A DNA stretch of 35,462 bases, taken from NCBI GenBank assembly GCA_015057755.1, contig SVDR01000018.1:1-35462 (forward strand). The letters run 5' to 3'. The position numbers and the translations under genes are program-made. The notes under the pieces are model-generated. The model worked only from the letters and a program-made list of their open reading frames with translations. It did not search any database and was not told the origin of the DNA. Source of the DNA: Lachnoclostridium sp. GTDB taxonomy: Bacteria > Bacillota_A > Clostridia > Lachnospirales > Lachnospiraceae. Position 1 is the stretch's first letter. Every line of letters begins with the position of its first letter. Shown in pieces: positions 24,951 through 33,499 of this stretch.

Positions 24951-26054
24951 ATGAAAAAATACGATTATCTGCTGGTAGGCAGCGGTCTGTTTGCCGGTGT
25001 ATTTGCTTACTTTGCCAAGAAAGAGGGAAAATCCTGTCTGGTTCTCGAAAAGAGAGACCATATCGGCGGAAATATTGCCTGTGAGGAAGTGGAAGGCATC
25101 AATGTACACAAATACGGTGCTCACATTTTCCACACCAGCAACAAAAAAGTCTGGAACTTTGTGAATGATCTTGTAGAGTTCAACCGCTACACAAACAGTC
25201 CGGTTGCAAACTACAAGGGCGAGATGTACAATATGCCGTTCAACATGAACACCTTCAGCAAGATGTGGAAGATTTCCACTCCGGAGGAGGCAAAACAGAT
25301 CATCAGCGAGCAGAGAAAGATCATCAAAGGCGAGCCTAAGAATCTGGAAGAGCAGGCGATCAGTCTGGTTGGAACACACATTTACCAGAAACTGGTAAAG
25401 GGCTACACAGAGAAACAGTGGGGAAGAGACTGTAAGGATCTTCCGGCGTTTATCATCAAGCGACTTCCGGTTCGCTACACTTACGACAACAACTATTTCA
25501 ACGATCTGTATCAGGGTATTCCGATCGGCGGTTACAATAAGATCGTGGAGAAATTATTTGAGGGATGCGAAGTGCGTCTGAATACAGATTATCTGGACAA
25601 TAAAGCGGAGTATGATGCGATGGCGGAGAAGGTTGTCTACACAGGCACCATCGACAGTTATTTTGATTACCGCTTCGGCAAACTGCAGTACCGTACGGTT
25701 CGTTTTGAAAATGAGGTGCTGGATACAGATAACTATCAGGGTAACGCGGTTATCAACTATACAGACCGCGAGACTCCGTACACCCGTATCATTGAGCATA
25801 AACATTTTGAGTTCGGTACACAGCCGAAGACGGTTATTTCCAAGGAATATCCGTGCGAGTGGACAGAGGGCATGGAGCCGTACTACCCGGTTAACGATGA
25901 GAGAAACCAGGAATTATACAAGAAATATGCAGAGCTGGCAGCGGCTGAGGAGCATGTGATCTTCGGTGGCCGTCTGGCTGAGTACAAATATTATGACATG
26001 GATAAGGTAATCGAGTCCGCGTTCCAGTGTGTGGAGAAAGAATTTGGGGCATGA
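24951..26054 (+). CDS. glf: UDP-galactopyranose mutase
   Basis: This is an FAD enzyme that converts UDP-galactopyranose to UDP-galactofuranose, the donor for Galf in surface glycans. The dinucleotide-binding start DYLLVGSGLFAG (5-16) is followed by EKRDHIGGN (33-41) and the substrate-side HKYGAHIFHTS (53-63). Conserved RYTDNNYFND-like and GTxKTVISKEY-like segments appear further on, and 367 residues is the usual length. ATG at 24951 follows AGGAAGG. Its stop overlaps the next start by 4 nt. It is strong evidence that the glycan contains galactofuranose. Confidence 0.95.
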   Translation: MKKYDYLLVGSGLFAGVFAYFAKKEGKSCLVLEKRDHIGGNIACEEVEGINVHKYGAHIFHTSNKKVWNFVNDLVEFNRYTNSPVANYKGEMYNMPFNMNTFSKMWKISTPEEAKQIISEQRKIIKGEPKNLEEQAISLVGTHIYQKLVKGYTEKQWGRDCKDLPAFIIKRLPVRYTYDNNYFNDLYQGIPIGGYNKIVEKLFEGCEVRLNTDYLDNKAEYDAMAEKVVYTGTIDSYFDYRFGKLQYRTVRFENEVLDTDNYQGNAVINYTDRETPYTRIIEHKHFEFGTQPKTVISKEYPCEWTEGMEPYYPVNDERNQELYKKYAELAAAEEHVIFGGRLAEYKYYDMDKVIESAFQCVEKEFGA

Positions 26055-27334
26055 ATCAAGCAGCGCGTCTGATCATCGGAAAAGATGATGGAAATCTGGA
26101 AAAACAGAATATTGTCTGGAACATGATCGGAAGCTTTCTGTATGCGTTTGCGTCCATGATCCTGTCGATCGCCGTGGTTCAGATCGCCGGCGAGGATGCA
26201 GGAGGCGTTTTTACATTCGCATTTTCCACCCTTGGTCAGCACATGTTTACCATTGCGTATTTCGGAATCCGCCCGTTCCATATCACAGACACGGGAAATC
26301 AGTATACCTTTGGTGAATATCTGGGACTTCGCTGGTTTACGTGCGCGGCGGCGCTTCTGGTGGGAATGGCGTTTGTTGCAGTCAATGGTTATTCCTTTGA
26401 GAAAGCTATGTCCGTGATATATCTGGTAGCATATAAGGTGATCGACGGTCTGGCAGATGCTTATGAGGCAGAATTCCAGAGAAACGGAAGACTGTATCTG
26501 ACAGGAAAATCTAATGCATTCCGTACGATCCTGTCCGTCGGAGTATTCTTGACGGTTCTGGGAATGACTGACCGGCTGATGATTGCCAGCGGAGCAGCCG
26601 TTGTAGCGCAGATCGCAGGATTTTTGGTATGCGATGTGCTGGTGATCCGCGAACTTCCGACCGTAGACTGGACGATCCGTTCCGGAAAACGAGTGAAGCT
26701 GCTGAAAGACAATACGCTGCTGTTTTTCTCCGTTGTGATCGATTTTTATATTTTCTCTGCGTCAAAATATGCCATCGAAGCATGTATGACGGACGGAGAT
26801 ATGGCGGTATTCGGAGCCATTTTTATGCCGACCAGTGTGATCAATCTGGTGGCAGGATTTGTCATTCGACCGTTCCTTACGAAAATGTCTCTTTCCTGGG
26901 AGCTGAATGACAGAAAACGATTTGTAAGATCCATTGGAATTCTGGCAGGCGTGATCTCTGCGCTGACGGTTCTGGCACTTGGCTGTGCGTGGTTCCTTGG
27001 AATTCCGGTGTTAAGTTTATTGTATTCCAACATCAGTTACGCACTGGCAGACTGTCGTCCGGCGTTTGTGCTGATCATTTTAGGCGGAGCGCTCAATGCG
27101 TTTATGAGCCTGTTCTATTATGCAATGGTCATCATGAAAATGCAGAAATACATTTTTGGCGTGTATGGTGTAGTTGGTGTGATGGCAGTGCTGATCTCCA
27201 ATCCGTTCGTTGAATGGGGCGGAATCTTAGGCGGAGCGCTGGCATATGTGATCCTGACAGCTGCACTGATGGTATTGTTTGGAGCTTTTGTATGTTGGGG
27301 TGTGCTTCGCAAGATGGGCGGGGCAAAAGAATGA
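26051..27334 (+). CDS. Second polysaccharide flippase-like membrane protein
   Basis: This is a 427-residue integral membrane protein with about 12 hydrophobic segments. The N-terminal NIVWNMIGSFLYAFASMILSI resembles the start of Wzx/MOP flippases. It is clearly different from the first flippase of the operon (shorter, little shared sequence), so it is not a recent duplicate. ATG at 26051 is coupled to the glf stop by an ATGA overlap; no strong ribosome site precedes it, fitting translational coupling. Its glycan substrate may differ from that of the first flippase. Assignment is by topology and N-terminal pattern. Confidence 0.78.
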   Translation: MNQAARLIIGKDDGNLEKQNIVWNMIGSFLYAFASMILSIAVVQIAGEDAGGVFTFAFSTLGQHMFTIAYFGIRPFHITDTGNQYTFGEYLGLRWFTCAAALLVGMAFVAVNGYSFEKAMSVIYLVAYKVIDGLADAYEAEFQRNGRLYLTGKSNAFRTILSVGVFLTVLGMTDRLMIASGAAVVAQIAGFLVCDVLVIRELPTVDWTIRSGKRVKLLKDNTLLFFSVVIDFYIFSASKYAIEACMTDGDMAVFGAIFMPTSVINLVAGFVIRPFLTKMSLSWELNDRKRFVRSIGILAGVISALTVLALGCAWFLGIPVLSLLYSNISYALADCRPAFVLIILGGALNAFMSLFYYAMVIMKMQKYIFGVYGVVGVMAVLISNPFVEWGGILGGALAYVILTAALMVLFGAFVCWGVLRKMGGAKE

Positions 27335-27353
27335 CAGAAAGTGAGGAGTGTTC

Positions 27354-28187
27354 ATGGGCAGAACCCACGCATTTGTGATCTGTGCATATAAGGAGAGTCC
27401 GTATCTGGAGTTTTGCATGCGCTCCTTGCGGAAGCAGACGGTAAAGTCGGATGTGTATCTGGTAACATCCACACCGTCGGAGTATATTGAAAAACTGGCA
27501 GAGAAGTACCGGATTCCGGTGTTTGTGCGGGAGGGAGCGAGCAGTCTGAAAGAAGACTGGTTATTTGGCTGGCATCTGGCAGGTGCAGACCACAGTCTTG
27601 TGACGATCGCACATCAGGATGATAAATATCATCCGCATTACACGGAAGAATTGCTGAAAGCCTGCGAACAGTATCCGGATATGACGGTGTTCTGTTCGGA
27701 TTATGTGGTAATGAAAACGGAGGAAGGCGTGCTTTCCGACGGAAAAGTTTATCCGGGAACCACGAGAACGGTCTGTTTCGATGTGGTTCGTCTGGTGAAA
27801 AAGATTCTGCGCATTCCGTTACGGTTTCGCGGTCTGGCGGACCGGACCTGGGTGAAACAATTGCCGCTGATGTTTGGCAATTCGATCTGCTGTCCAAGCT
27901 GTACGTACAACCATGATTTTATTGGCGACGAGATGTTTCATTCAGACATGCAGTTTGCACTGGATTGGGACAATCTCTATGAGCTGGCTTTGAGACCGGG
28001 ACGTTTCATTTGTTCCGAGAAACCATTGATCGCATATCGTGTCCATGATGGTGCGACCACGAAAGCCTGCATCGAGGACAACCGCCGCAGCGGTGACGAA
28101 ATTGCCATGTTCCGGAAAATGTGGCCGGAGTGGATGGTAAAAATTTTGATGCACTATTATAAGAAGGCTTACGAGAATTACGATTGA
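27354..28187 (+). CDS. GT-A type glycosyltransferase
   Basis: This 277-residue protein has the GT-A start THAFVICAYKESPYLEFCMRSL and a DxD-like acidic site IAHQDDKYHP (about 83-92). LDWDNLYELALRPGRF is near residue 205, followed by the YRVHDG segment that recurs in glycan family 2 enzymes. ATG at 27354 is favoured because GAGGAG lies 5 nt upstream; GTG at 27348 overlaps that site. The missing classical DGSTD motif makes it a divergent family member, and the donor cannot be guessed. Confidence 0.82.
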   Translation: MGRTHAFVICAYKESPYLEFCMRSLRKQTVKSDVYLVTSTPSEYIEKLAEKYRIPVFVREGASSLKEDWLFGWHLAGADHSLVTIAHQDDKYHPHYTEELLKACEQYPDMTVFCSDYVVMKTEEGVLSDGKVYPGTTRTVCFDVVRLVKKILRIPLRFRGLADRTWVKQLPLMFGNSICCPSCTYNHDFIGDEMFHSDMQFALDWDNLYELALRPGRFICSEKPLIAYRVHDGATTKACIEDNRRSGDEIAMFRKMWPEWMVKILMHYYKKAYENYD

Positions 28188-28201
28188 GCAGGAGTGGTGA
28201 A

Positions 28202-29131
28202 ATGAAGGTAGATGTGATCATCCCTGTTTACCGTCCGGGGGAAAGATTTCTGGAAATGCTGCGCCGTCTGGCAAAGCAGGAGCAGCCGGTAAACCGTTTT
28301 ATCATTATGAATACAGAAAAGGACCTTTGGGAGAAGTGGTATCAGGCGCTCCCGGAGGGAAGTCTTCCGGAAAATCTGTCGGTGTTCCATGTGACAAAGG
28401 AAGAATTTGACCATGGTGCGACAAGACATGCGGGAATCATGGAGTCGGATGCGGATATTTGTGTGTGCATGACTCATGATGCAATGCCTGCAGATAAGCA
28501 TCTGATCGGGAAGCTGACAGCAGCGCTGACAGCGGACGAATCCATCGGAGCCGCTTATGCGAGACAGCTTCCGGAAAAAGACTGTCATATCATTGAGCGC
28601 TATACGAGAAGCTTCAACTACCCGGAGGAGAGCCGCGTAAAAACTTCAGCCGATCTTCCGGATCTGGGGATTAAAACGTATTTTTGCTCCAACGTGTGCG
28701 CAGCATACAAACGCGGACGTTATGTGGAACTTGGCGGTTTTACGAAGAAAACAATTTTTAATGAAGATATGATATTTGCTGCCAAACTGATTCAAAACGG
28801 ATATGGGGTTGCCTATGCGGCAGACGCCCGTGTGATCCATTCTCACAATTATACAGGCGTGCAGCAGTTTTGCAGAAACTTTGATCTTGGCGTTTCCCAG
28901 GCGGACCATCCGGAGGTGTTTGGAGGAATCCGCTCGGAGGGCGAAGGCGTGAAACTGGTAAAAAAGACTGCGGAATATCTGGTGAGACACGGAAAGCTTC
29001 ATCTGGTTCCGAAGCTGGTCTATCTGAGCGGCTGCAAGTATATGGGATATCTGGCGGGCAAGCGCTATAAACAATTGCCGCGCTTTGTGATCGCAAGGTG
29101 TACCATGAATAAAAATTACTGGAAAGGATGA
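28202..29131 (+). CDS. Glycosyltransferase family 2, rhamnosyltransferase-like
   Basis: This is a GT-A enzyme with VDVIIPVYRPGERFLEML at the start. The block EEFDHGATRHAGI (about 64-76) in the form F-x-HG-x-TR is typical of rhamnosyltransferases of the RfbN/RgpF type. It is followed by MTHDAMPAD (about 89-97) as the acidic metal site. FNEDMIFAAKLIQNGY (about 181-196) supplies the catalytic ED. ATG at 28202 has GGAG 7 nt upstream. With rfbC downstream, dTDP-rhamnose is the likely donor, by inference. Confidence 0.88.
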   Translation: MKVDVIIPVYRPGERFLEMLRRLAKQEQPVNRFIIMNTEKDLWEKWYQALPEGSLPENLSVFHVTKEEFDHGATRHAGIMESDADICVCMTHDAMPADKHLIGKLTAALTADESIGAAYARQLPEKDCHIIERYTRSFNYPEESRVKTSADLPDLGIKTYFCSNVCAAYKRGRYVELGGFTKKTIFNEDMIFAAKLIQNGYGVAYAADARVIHSHNYTGVQQFCRNFDLGVSQADHPEVFGGIRSEGEGVKLVKKTAEYLVRHGKLHLVPKLVYLSGCKYMGYLAGKRYKQLPRFVIARCTMNKNYWKG

Positions 29132-29138
29132 TCCGGAA

Positions 29139-29834
29139 ATGTCAGATGTTTTGATTATTATTCCTGCTTACAATGAAGAAGAGAATATTGAACGTGTTGT
29201 GGATCATCTGATACAGAATTTCCCGCAGTATGATTACGTGGTCGTAAATGACGGTTCCAAGGACAAGACCGGAGAAATCTGCAGAAATCGCGGATATAAC
29301 GTTCTGGATCTTCCGGTAAATCTGGGACTTGCAGGTGCATTTCAGGCCGGAATCCGATATGCTTACAAAAAAGGGTATGAATGTGCCATTCAGCTGGACG
29401 GAGACGGTCAGCACAGACCGGATTTCGTCGGTGACATGAAAAAGAAGCTGGATGAGGGCTATGATATTGTGATCGGTTCTCGTTTTATCAATGAAAAGAA
29501 ACCAATGACGATGCGTATGCTTGGCAGCAATCTTCTGGAGATTGCCATTCGTCTGACAACCGGAGCGGATATCAAAGATCCGACTTCCGGAATGCGTATG
29601 TTCAGCCGTAAAATGATCCGTGAGTTTGCCATGGGACTGAATTACGGTCCGGAACCGGATACGGTTTCGTATCTGGTCAAGCAGGGCGCGAAGGTGGCGG
29701 AAGTTCCGGTTATCATGGATGAGCGTATCAGCGGAACCAGCTATCTGACTCCGATCCGCGCGGCGAAATATATGACTCAGATGATGGTTTCTATTTTGCT
29801 GATCCAGAACTTTAGAACACGCAGCGGTTCATAG
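29139..29834 (+). CDS. Polyprenyl-phosphate glycosyltransferase (DPM1-like GT2)
   Basis: This enzyme would load a sugar onto undecaprenyl phosphate on the inner face of the membrane. IIIPAYNEEENIERVV (6-21), VNDGSKDKT (36-44) and QLDGDGQHRPD (85-95) are the dolichol-phosphate-mannose-synthase signatures; GSRF (113-116) and DPTSGMR follow. It is short (231 residues) with no C-terminal membrane anchor, which is supplied by the small DUF2304 protein encoded next. ATG at 29139. The gene order GT2-DUF2304-DUF2142 indicates a glycan-decoration module. Confidence 0.92.
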   Translation: MSDVLIIIPAYNEEENIERVVDHLIQNFPQYDYVVVNDGSKDKTGEICRNRGYNVLDLPVNLGLAGAFQAGIRYAYKKGYECAIQLDGDGQHRPDFVGDMKKKLDEGYDIVIGSRFINEKKPMTMRMLGSNLLEIAIRLTTGADIKDPTSGMRMFSRKMIREFAMGLNYGPEPDTVSYLVKQGAKVAEVPVIMDERISGTSYLTPIRAAKYMTQMMVSILLIQNFRTRSGS

Positions 29835-29844
29835 GAGGTCAAAG

Positions 29845-30198
29845 ATGTCAATGTTACTTCGTGGAGTGTTGATCGCAGCCTCTGTGCTGACAACACTTTT
29901 GATCATGCGGAAAATCAGAAAAGAAAAGATGATGATCGAAGAATCTCTGTTTTGGATCGGTTTTTCCTTTATGCTGATCGTGTTCAGCGTATTTCCGCAG
30001 ATCGTATTTAAGATGTCGGATCTGGTGGGAACCCAGAGTCCGTCCAATTTCATTTTCCTGTTTATTATTTTTGTATTGATCGTGCGAATGTTCCAGATGT
30101 CCATGAAGATTTCGCAGTTGGAATCGAAGCTGAAGGACCTGGTGGTACGGATCGCGATCGATGAAAATCTTCGCAATGAGAAGAAGGAAGAAACATGA
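29845..30198 (+). CDS. DUF2304 small membrane protein
   Basis: This 117-residue protein has three predicted membrane helices (about 4-21, 33-52, 67-85) and a charged coiled-coil-like C-terminal tail (90-117). This is the DUF2304 layout, and such proteins almost always follow a DPM1-like glycosyltransferase. It most likely anchors that enzyme or helps present the lipid-linked sugar. ATG follows AGGAGGTCAAAG. Its stop overlaps the next start by 4 nt, so the three genes of the module are tightly coupled. The molecular role is inferred from family context. Confidence 0.85.
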   Translation: MSMLLRGVLIAASVLTTLLIMRKIRKEKMMIEESLFWIGFSFMLIVFSVFPQIVFKMSDLVGTQSPSNFIFLFIIFVLIVRMFQMSMKISQLESKLKDLVVRIAIDENLRNEKKEET

Positions 30199-31829
30199 AG
30201 CAGAAAATAAAAATTTCGGGACCGGTGATCTCGGTCCTGCTGGTCGCATTGCTTGGCGGCTGGCATTTTCTGGAAACCAGACGCGGTGCAGCTGCATCGG
30301 GGGATTTCTGGCTTTGTGATATGTATATAGGATTGTTTGTGGCTGTGGGAGTCTTTCTCGCTTTGTTTGGTGCCGGTTTTCTGATCCCGAGCATTCCGGG
30401 AAAGGTAAAAGGTACTATTCTCGTAGGAAGAAAAATTCCGACAGAGATTTGTGCTGCTTTTGCGGTGCTGTTCCTCGGCTGCATGTATTTAGTTGTCTTG
30501 CCTCCGCTTTCGGCTCCGGATGAGATCGCGCATTTTTCCAGTGCGTATGCGATCTCCAATCAGATGCTCGGCATGGAGCGGACGGACGAATATGGATTTG
30601 TCCTTATGAGAAAAGAGGATGAATTTTTGCAGAATGTAGAGCTGGTCGACGGAGACGAGGCGAGAACCTCCCTCGGTCGGACGCTGACAGAGGATACGTG
30701 GCAGAAGATCATGGATCATGCTGCACCGCTGTTTGCTGCGGATGAACAGAAAGTGATGGTTTCCTCGGTCAACGGACAGAACCATACGACTCCGGTTTCT
30801 TATCTGGCGCCTGCCATCGGAATCACACTGGCAAGGCTGCTGGGTGTAAACTGCATTGTTCTGGCCTTCATGGGACGGTTTATGAATCTGCTGTTTTATG
30901 CGGCAATGGTATATGGAGCTGTGAAGGTACTTCCTTTTGGTAAAATGGTGCTTTTTGGGGGGTCGGTACTTCCGATGGCGCTGCATCTGGCGGCTTCGTA
31001 TTCGTATGATACGTTTTTGATGGGCATGTGCTTTTTCTTCGGAAGCTATTGTCTGCATCTGGCTTATGCAAAGCCGGAGGTGTCATGGAAGGACATTTTG
31101 CTGCTGGCTGTACTGGCAGCGATGTTTGGTCCGTGCAAGATGGTTTATGCGGTAATGATGGGATTTGCTCTGCTGATTCCGGTAAAGAAATTCGGGAACT
31201 GGAAGAACTGGACGATTTCAGCGGCGGCTGTGCTGGCAGCGTTTGGTGTGGCGATGATTCTTGTGAACCGGGCAACGATCACCAATTATGCCGTTTCCAC
31301 AGACACGTATGTGGAATGGGCAGGGGAAACTACCTACAGTTTCAGCTGGATCCTTCACAATCCGATGGGATTTGCAAGAGTTATGTATGATTCGCTGGTG
31401 CATTTGGGCGATGAGTGGACGCTGCAGCTGTTTGGAAGTATGCTGGGCAATCTGGACCCGGTGCTTTCCGTTCCGTTTGCGGTAATTCTTGGTATGGCGG
31501 TTTGTCTGGTGCTTCTCAGTCTTCGCAATGCGGGCGAGGCTCTGTATATGAAGGGCTGGCAGAAGGCGTGGATCTGCATCTTGGCATTTGGCTGCCTTCT
31601 CGGACTGATGGGCGCTATGCTGATCGCGTGGACACCGCTCAGTTCTCCGGTGGTCGAGGGTGTGCAGGGAAGATATCTGCTTCCTGTGATCCCGTTTGTG
31701 TTCCTGTGCATGAAGAGCGATAAAGTCGTACGGACCGTGGGCAGCGATGAGGCGCTGGTGTTCATGATGTGCGCGATGGACTGCTATGTGGTGCTGAGAT
31801 TGTTTAGTATTGTCAGTTTGAGGTTGTAG
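30195..31829 (+). CDS. DUF2142-type GT-C membrane glycosyltransferase
   Basis: This is a 544-residue polytopic protein with about 11-13 membrane segments. The first extracellular loop carries APDEIAH (107-113), the acidic motif of GT-C enzymes, then a long hydrophilic loop (120-200). Near residue 490 the EGVQGRYLLPVIP segment typical of DUF2142 appears. Such enzymes transfer a sugar from polyprenyl phosphate to a glycan outside the membrane. With the upstream DPM1-like and DUF2304 genes it would form a three-part decoration system. The gene is the last before the large hairpin element. Confidence 0.85.
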   Translation: MKQKIKISGPVISVLLVALLGGWHFLETRRGAAASGDFWLCDMYIGLFVAVGVFLALFGAGFLIPSIPGKVKGTILVGRKIPTEICAAFAVLFLGCMYLVVLPPLSAPDEIAHFSSAYAISNQMLGMERTDEYGFVLMRKEDEFLQNVELVDGDEARTSLGRTLTEDTWQKIMDHAAPLFAADEQKVMVSSVNGQNHTTPVSYLAPAIGITLARLLGVNCIVLAFMGRFMNLLFYAAMVYGAVKVLPFGKMVLFGGSVLPMALHLAASYSYDTFLMGMCFFFGSYCLHLAYAKPEVSWKDILLLAVLAAMFGPCKMVYAVMMGFALLIPVKKFGNWKNWTISAAAVLAAFGVAMILVNRATITNYAVSTDTYVEWAGETTYSFSWILHNPMGFARVMYDSLVHLGDEWTLQLFGSMLGNLDPVLSVPFAVILGMAVCLVLLSLRNAGEALYMKGWQKAWICILAFGCLLGLMGAMLIAWTPLSSPVVEGVQGRYLLPVIPFVFLCMKSDKVVRTVGSDEALVFMMCAMDCYVVLRLFSIVSLRL

Positions 31830-31844
31830 TGGTATGATGATATC

Positions 31845-32024
31845 TTAGAAATTTATGTGTGTCTGCCGATAGTTCTGTATCGATTTCCTGACAGACACGC
31901 TTTCGCTCTGATAAATGCGCAGCGGTACTAAGGTGCTAAAGAACAGCACCTAAGTACCGGCGGATTTATAAGGTCTGTAGGAAAAGGATACAGAACTATT
32001 GACAGACATCTCGCAAATTTCTAA
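31845..32024. repeat. 180-bp giant imperfect hairpin with terminal inverted repeats
   Basis: The 251-bp gap between the DUF2142 gene and rfbC is mostly filled by one long inverted repeat. Its termini are TTAGAAATTT (31845-31854) and its exact complement (32015-32024). A 22-nt arm at 31860-31881 pairs with 31987-32008 at 20 of 22 positions. An apical 15-nt stem at 31923-31937 pairs with 31945-31959 at 14 of 15, with loop AAAGAAC. ATAAAT/ATTTAT and GACAGAC/GTCTGT segments pair in between. There is no T-run after the stem and no reading frame. It could be a MITE-like element or a structured leader or attenuator RNA. Confidence 0.85.
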
Positions 32025-32027
32025 CAT
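31999..32027 (+). promoter_or_regulatory. Promoter in the right arm of the hairpin, driving rfbC
   Basis: TTGACA at 31999-32004 and TAACAT at 32022-32027 are 17 nt apart. The start would be near 32034, about 47 nt before the rfbC ATG. The perfect -35 exists only in the right arm: the matching left-arm sequence reads TCGGCA on the opposite strand. Confidence 0.65.
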
Positions 32028-32080
32028 ATAAAAGGGTAAAGTTTGAACAAGAAGAGATATATAAGAAAAGAGGTTATTTT

Positions 32081-32656
32081 ATGGGAAAAATTACAGTTAC
32101 GGCCTGTGAGGTAGATGGAAAGGTGATCGAGGGTCTTTATGTGATCGAACCGACTGTATTTAAGGATGCGCGTGGTTATTTTGTAGAGACTTACAACCAG
32201 AATGATATGAAGGAAGCCGGTCTGGATATGGTGTTTGTTCAGGACAACCAGTCCATGTCTGTGAAGGGCGTTTTAAGAGGCCTTCATTTCCAGAAGCAGT
32301 ATCCGCAGGGCAAGCTGGTTCGTGCGATCCGCGGTTCTGTATTTGATGTTGCAGTTGACCTGAGAACAAACTCCGAGACATACGGCAAGTGGTACGGTGT
32401 GGAACTGACAGCTGAGAACAAAAAGCAGTTCTACATTCCGGAAGGTTTTGCACATGGTTTCTTAGTTCTCTCTGATGAGGCTGAGTTTGCTTACAAGTGC
32501 ACAGACTTCTATCATCCGGGTGATGAGGGCGGTCTTCTCTGGAATGACGAGACCATCGGTGTACAGTGGCCGATCACAGAGGATATGGAAGTGCTCCTTT
32601 CTGAGAAAGATACAAAATGGGGCAAGTTTGATGAGATTTTCAAATTTGAGAAATAA
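32081..32656 (+). CDS. rfbC: dTDP-4-dehydrorhamnose 3,5-epimerase
   Basis: This enzyme catalyses the third step of dTDP-L-rhamnose synthesis. The cupin-fold motifs are intact: ARGYFVETYN (30-39), VLRGLHFQ (64-71, catalytic His69), VFDVAVDLR (87-95, with the Asp partner) and PEGFAHGFLVL (120-130). The 191-residue length is usual. ATG at 32081 follows AAAGAGGTTATTTT. The other rhamnose genes rfbA, rfbB and rfbD are not in this window and may lie beyond 35462 or elsewhere. It leads the exporter operon rfbC-wzm-wzt. Confidence 0.95.
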   Translation: MGKITVTACEVDGKVIEGLYVIEPTVFKDARGYFVETYNQNDMKEAGLDMVFVQDNQSMSVKGVLRGLHFQKQYPQGKLVRAIRGSVFDVAVDLRTNSETYGKWYGVELTAENKKQFYIPEGFAHGFLVLSDEAEFAYKCTDFYHPGDEGGLLWNDETIGVQWPITEDMEVLLSEKDTKWGKFDEIFKFEK

Positions 32657-32671
32657 GAGGGTTTATATAGC

Positions 32672-33490
32672 GTGAATTATGTGATTTCTCTTTTCAAAGA
32701 GCTGGTGAAGAACCGCCGCCTGATGTGGGACCTGGCGAAAGCCGATTTTAGAAAGCGGTTTGTGGGCTCTTATTTCGGTATCGTCTGGATGTTTGTCCAG
32801 CCGATCGTAACGGTGCTGATCTACTGGCTGATCTTCGGACCGATCGGCTTTAAGAGTGCACCGCCGGTTCCGAACGCTTCTTATGTGCAGTGGCTGGTTC
32901 CGGGTATCGCACCGTGGTTTTTCTTTGCCGAGGCATTAAACTGCGGAACGGGATGTTTGCAGGAATACAACTATCTGGTAAAGAAAGTTGTATTTAAGGT
33001 GGAAATGTTACCGATCATTAAACTGATCTCCTGTCTGTTTGTTCATGCATTTTTCGTGGTGATCATGTTTGTAGTGTTCCTGATCAGCGGAGAAGCGCCG
33101 AAAATTTCCTGGCTGCAGGTAATTTATTATGCGTTTGCAGCGTCCATGCTGGCGCTGGCAATTTCTTATTTTACCAGTGCGATCCAGATTTTCTTTAAGG
33201 ACATGGCGCAGATCGTCAGCATCTGCCTGCAGTTTGGCATGTGGCTGACCCCGATCATGTACAGCGAAAATTTATTTGTGGAACGTGGTCTGACCATGGC
33301 TCCGATGATTCTGAAACTGAATCCGTTTTATTATATCGCAGCCGGTTATCGAGACAGCATGCTGACCGGCGATGGTTTCTGGATGCGTCCGACTCTGGGA
33401 CTTTATTTCTGGAGTGTGACCATCGTGATCATGCTGGTGGGACTGAAGGTGTTTAAGCGCCTGCGTCCGCATTTTTCTGATGTTTTGTAG
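32672..33490 (+). CDS. wzm: ABC-2 polysaccharide/teichoic acid export permease
   Basis: This is the membrane half of an ABC exporter that moves a completed lipid-linked glycan across the membrane. The 272 residues hold six hydrophobic segments. The family start LAKADFRKRFVGSYFGIVWMFVQPI (20-44) and GLKVFKRLRPHFSDVL at the C-terminus are characteristic of Wzm/TagG/RfbD-type permeases. The start is GTG at 32672 with a loosely spaced AGAGGG. wzt follows after 9 nt. Confidence 0.94.
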   Translation: MNYVISLFKELVKNRRLMWDLAKADFRKRFVGSYFGIVWMFVQPIVTVLIYWLIFGPIGFKSAPPVPNASYVQWLVPGIAPWFFFAEALNCGTGCLQEYNYLVKKVVFKVEMLPIIKLISCLFVHAFFVVIMFVVFLISGEAPKISWLQVIYYAFAASMLALAISYFTSAIQIFFKDMAQIVSICLQFGMWLTPIMYSENLFVERGLTMAPMILKLNPFYYIAAGYRDSMLTGDGFWMRPTLGLYFWSVTIVIMLVGLKVFKRLRPHFSDVL

Positions 33491-33499
33491 GAGGGACGA

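Noticed and set aside
31860..32008. Invertible (phase-variable) promoter flanked by inverted repeats
   Set aside because: The arms could support inversion, but the good promoter overlaps the right arm and terminus instead of lying between the arms. The internal CTGACA/ATAAAT pair is weak, and no invertase gene is in the window. It remains possible but is not supported.
31845..32024. Simple rho-independent terminator after the DUF2142 gene
   Set aside because: The stem is far too long, its apical part is not followed by a T-run, and the arms extend to clean terminal repeats.
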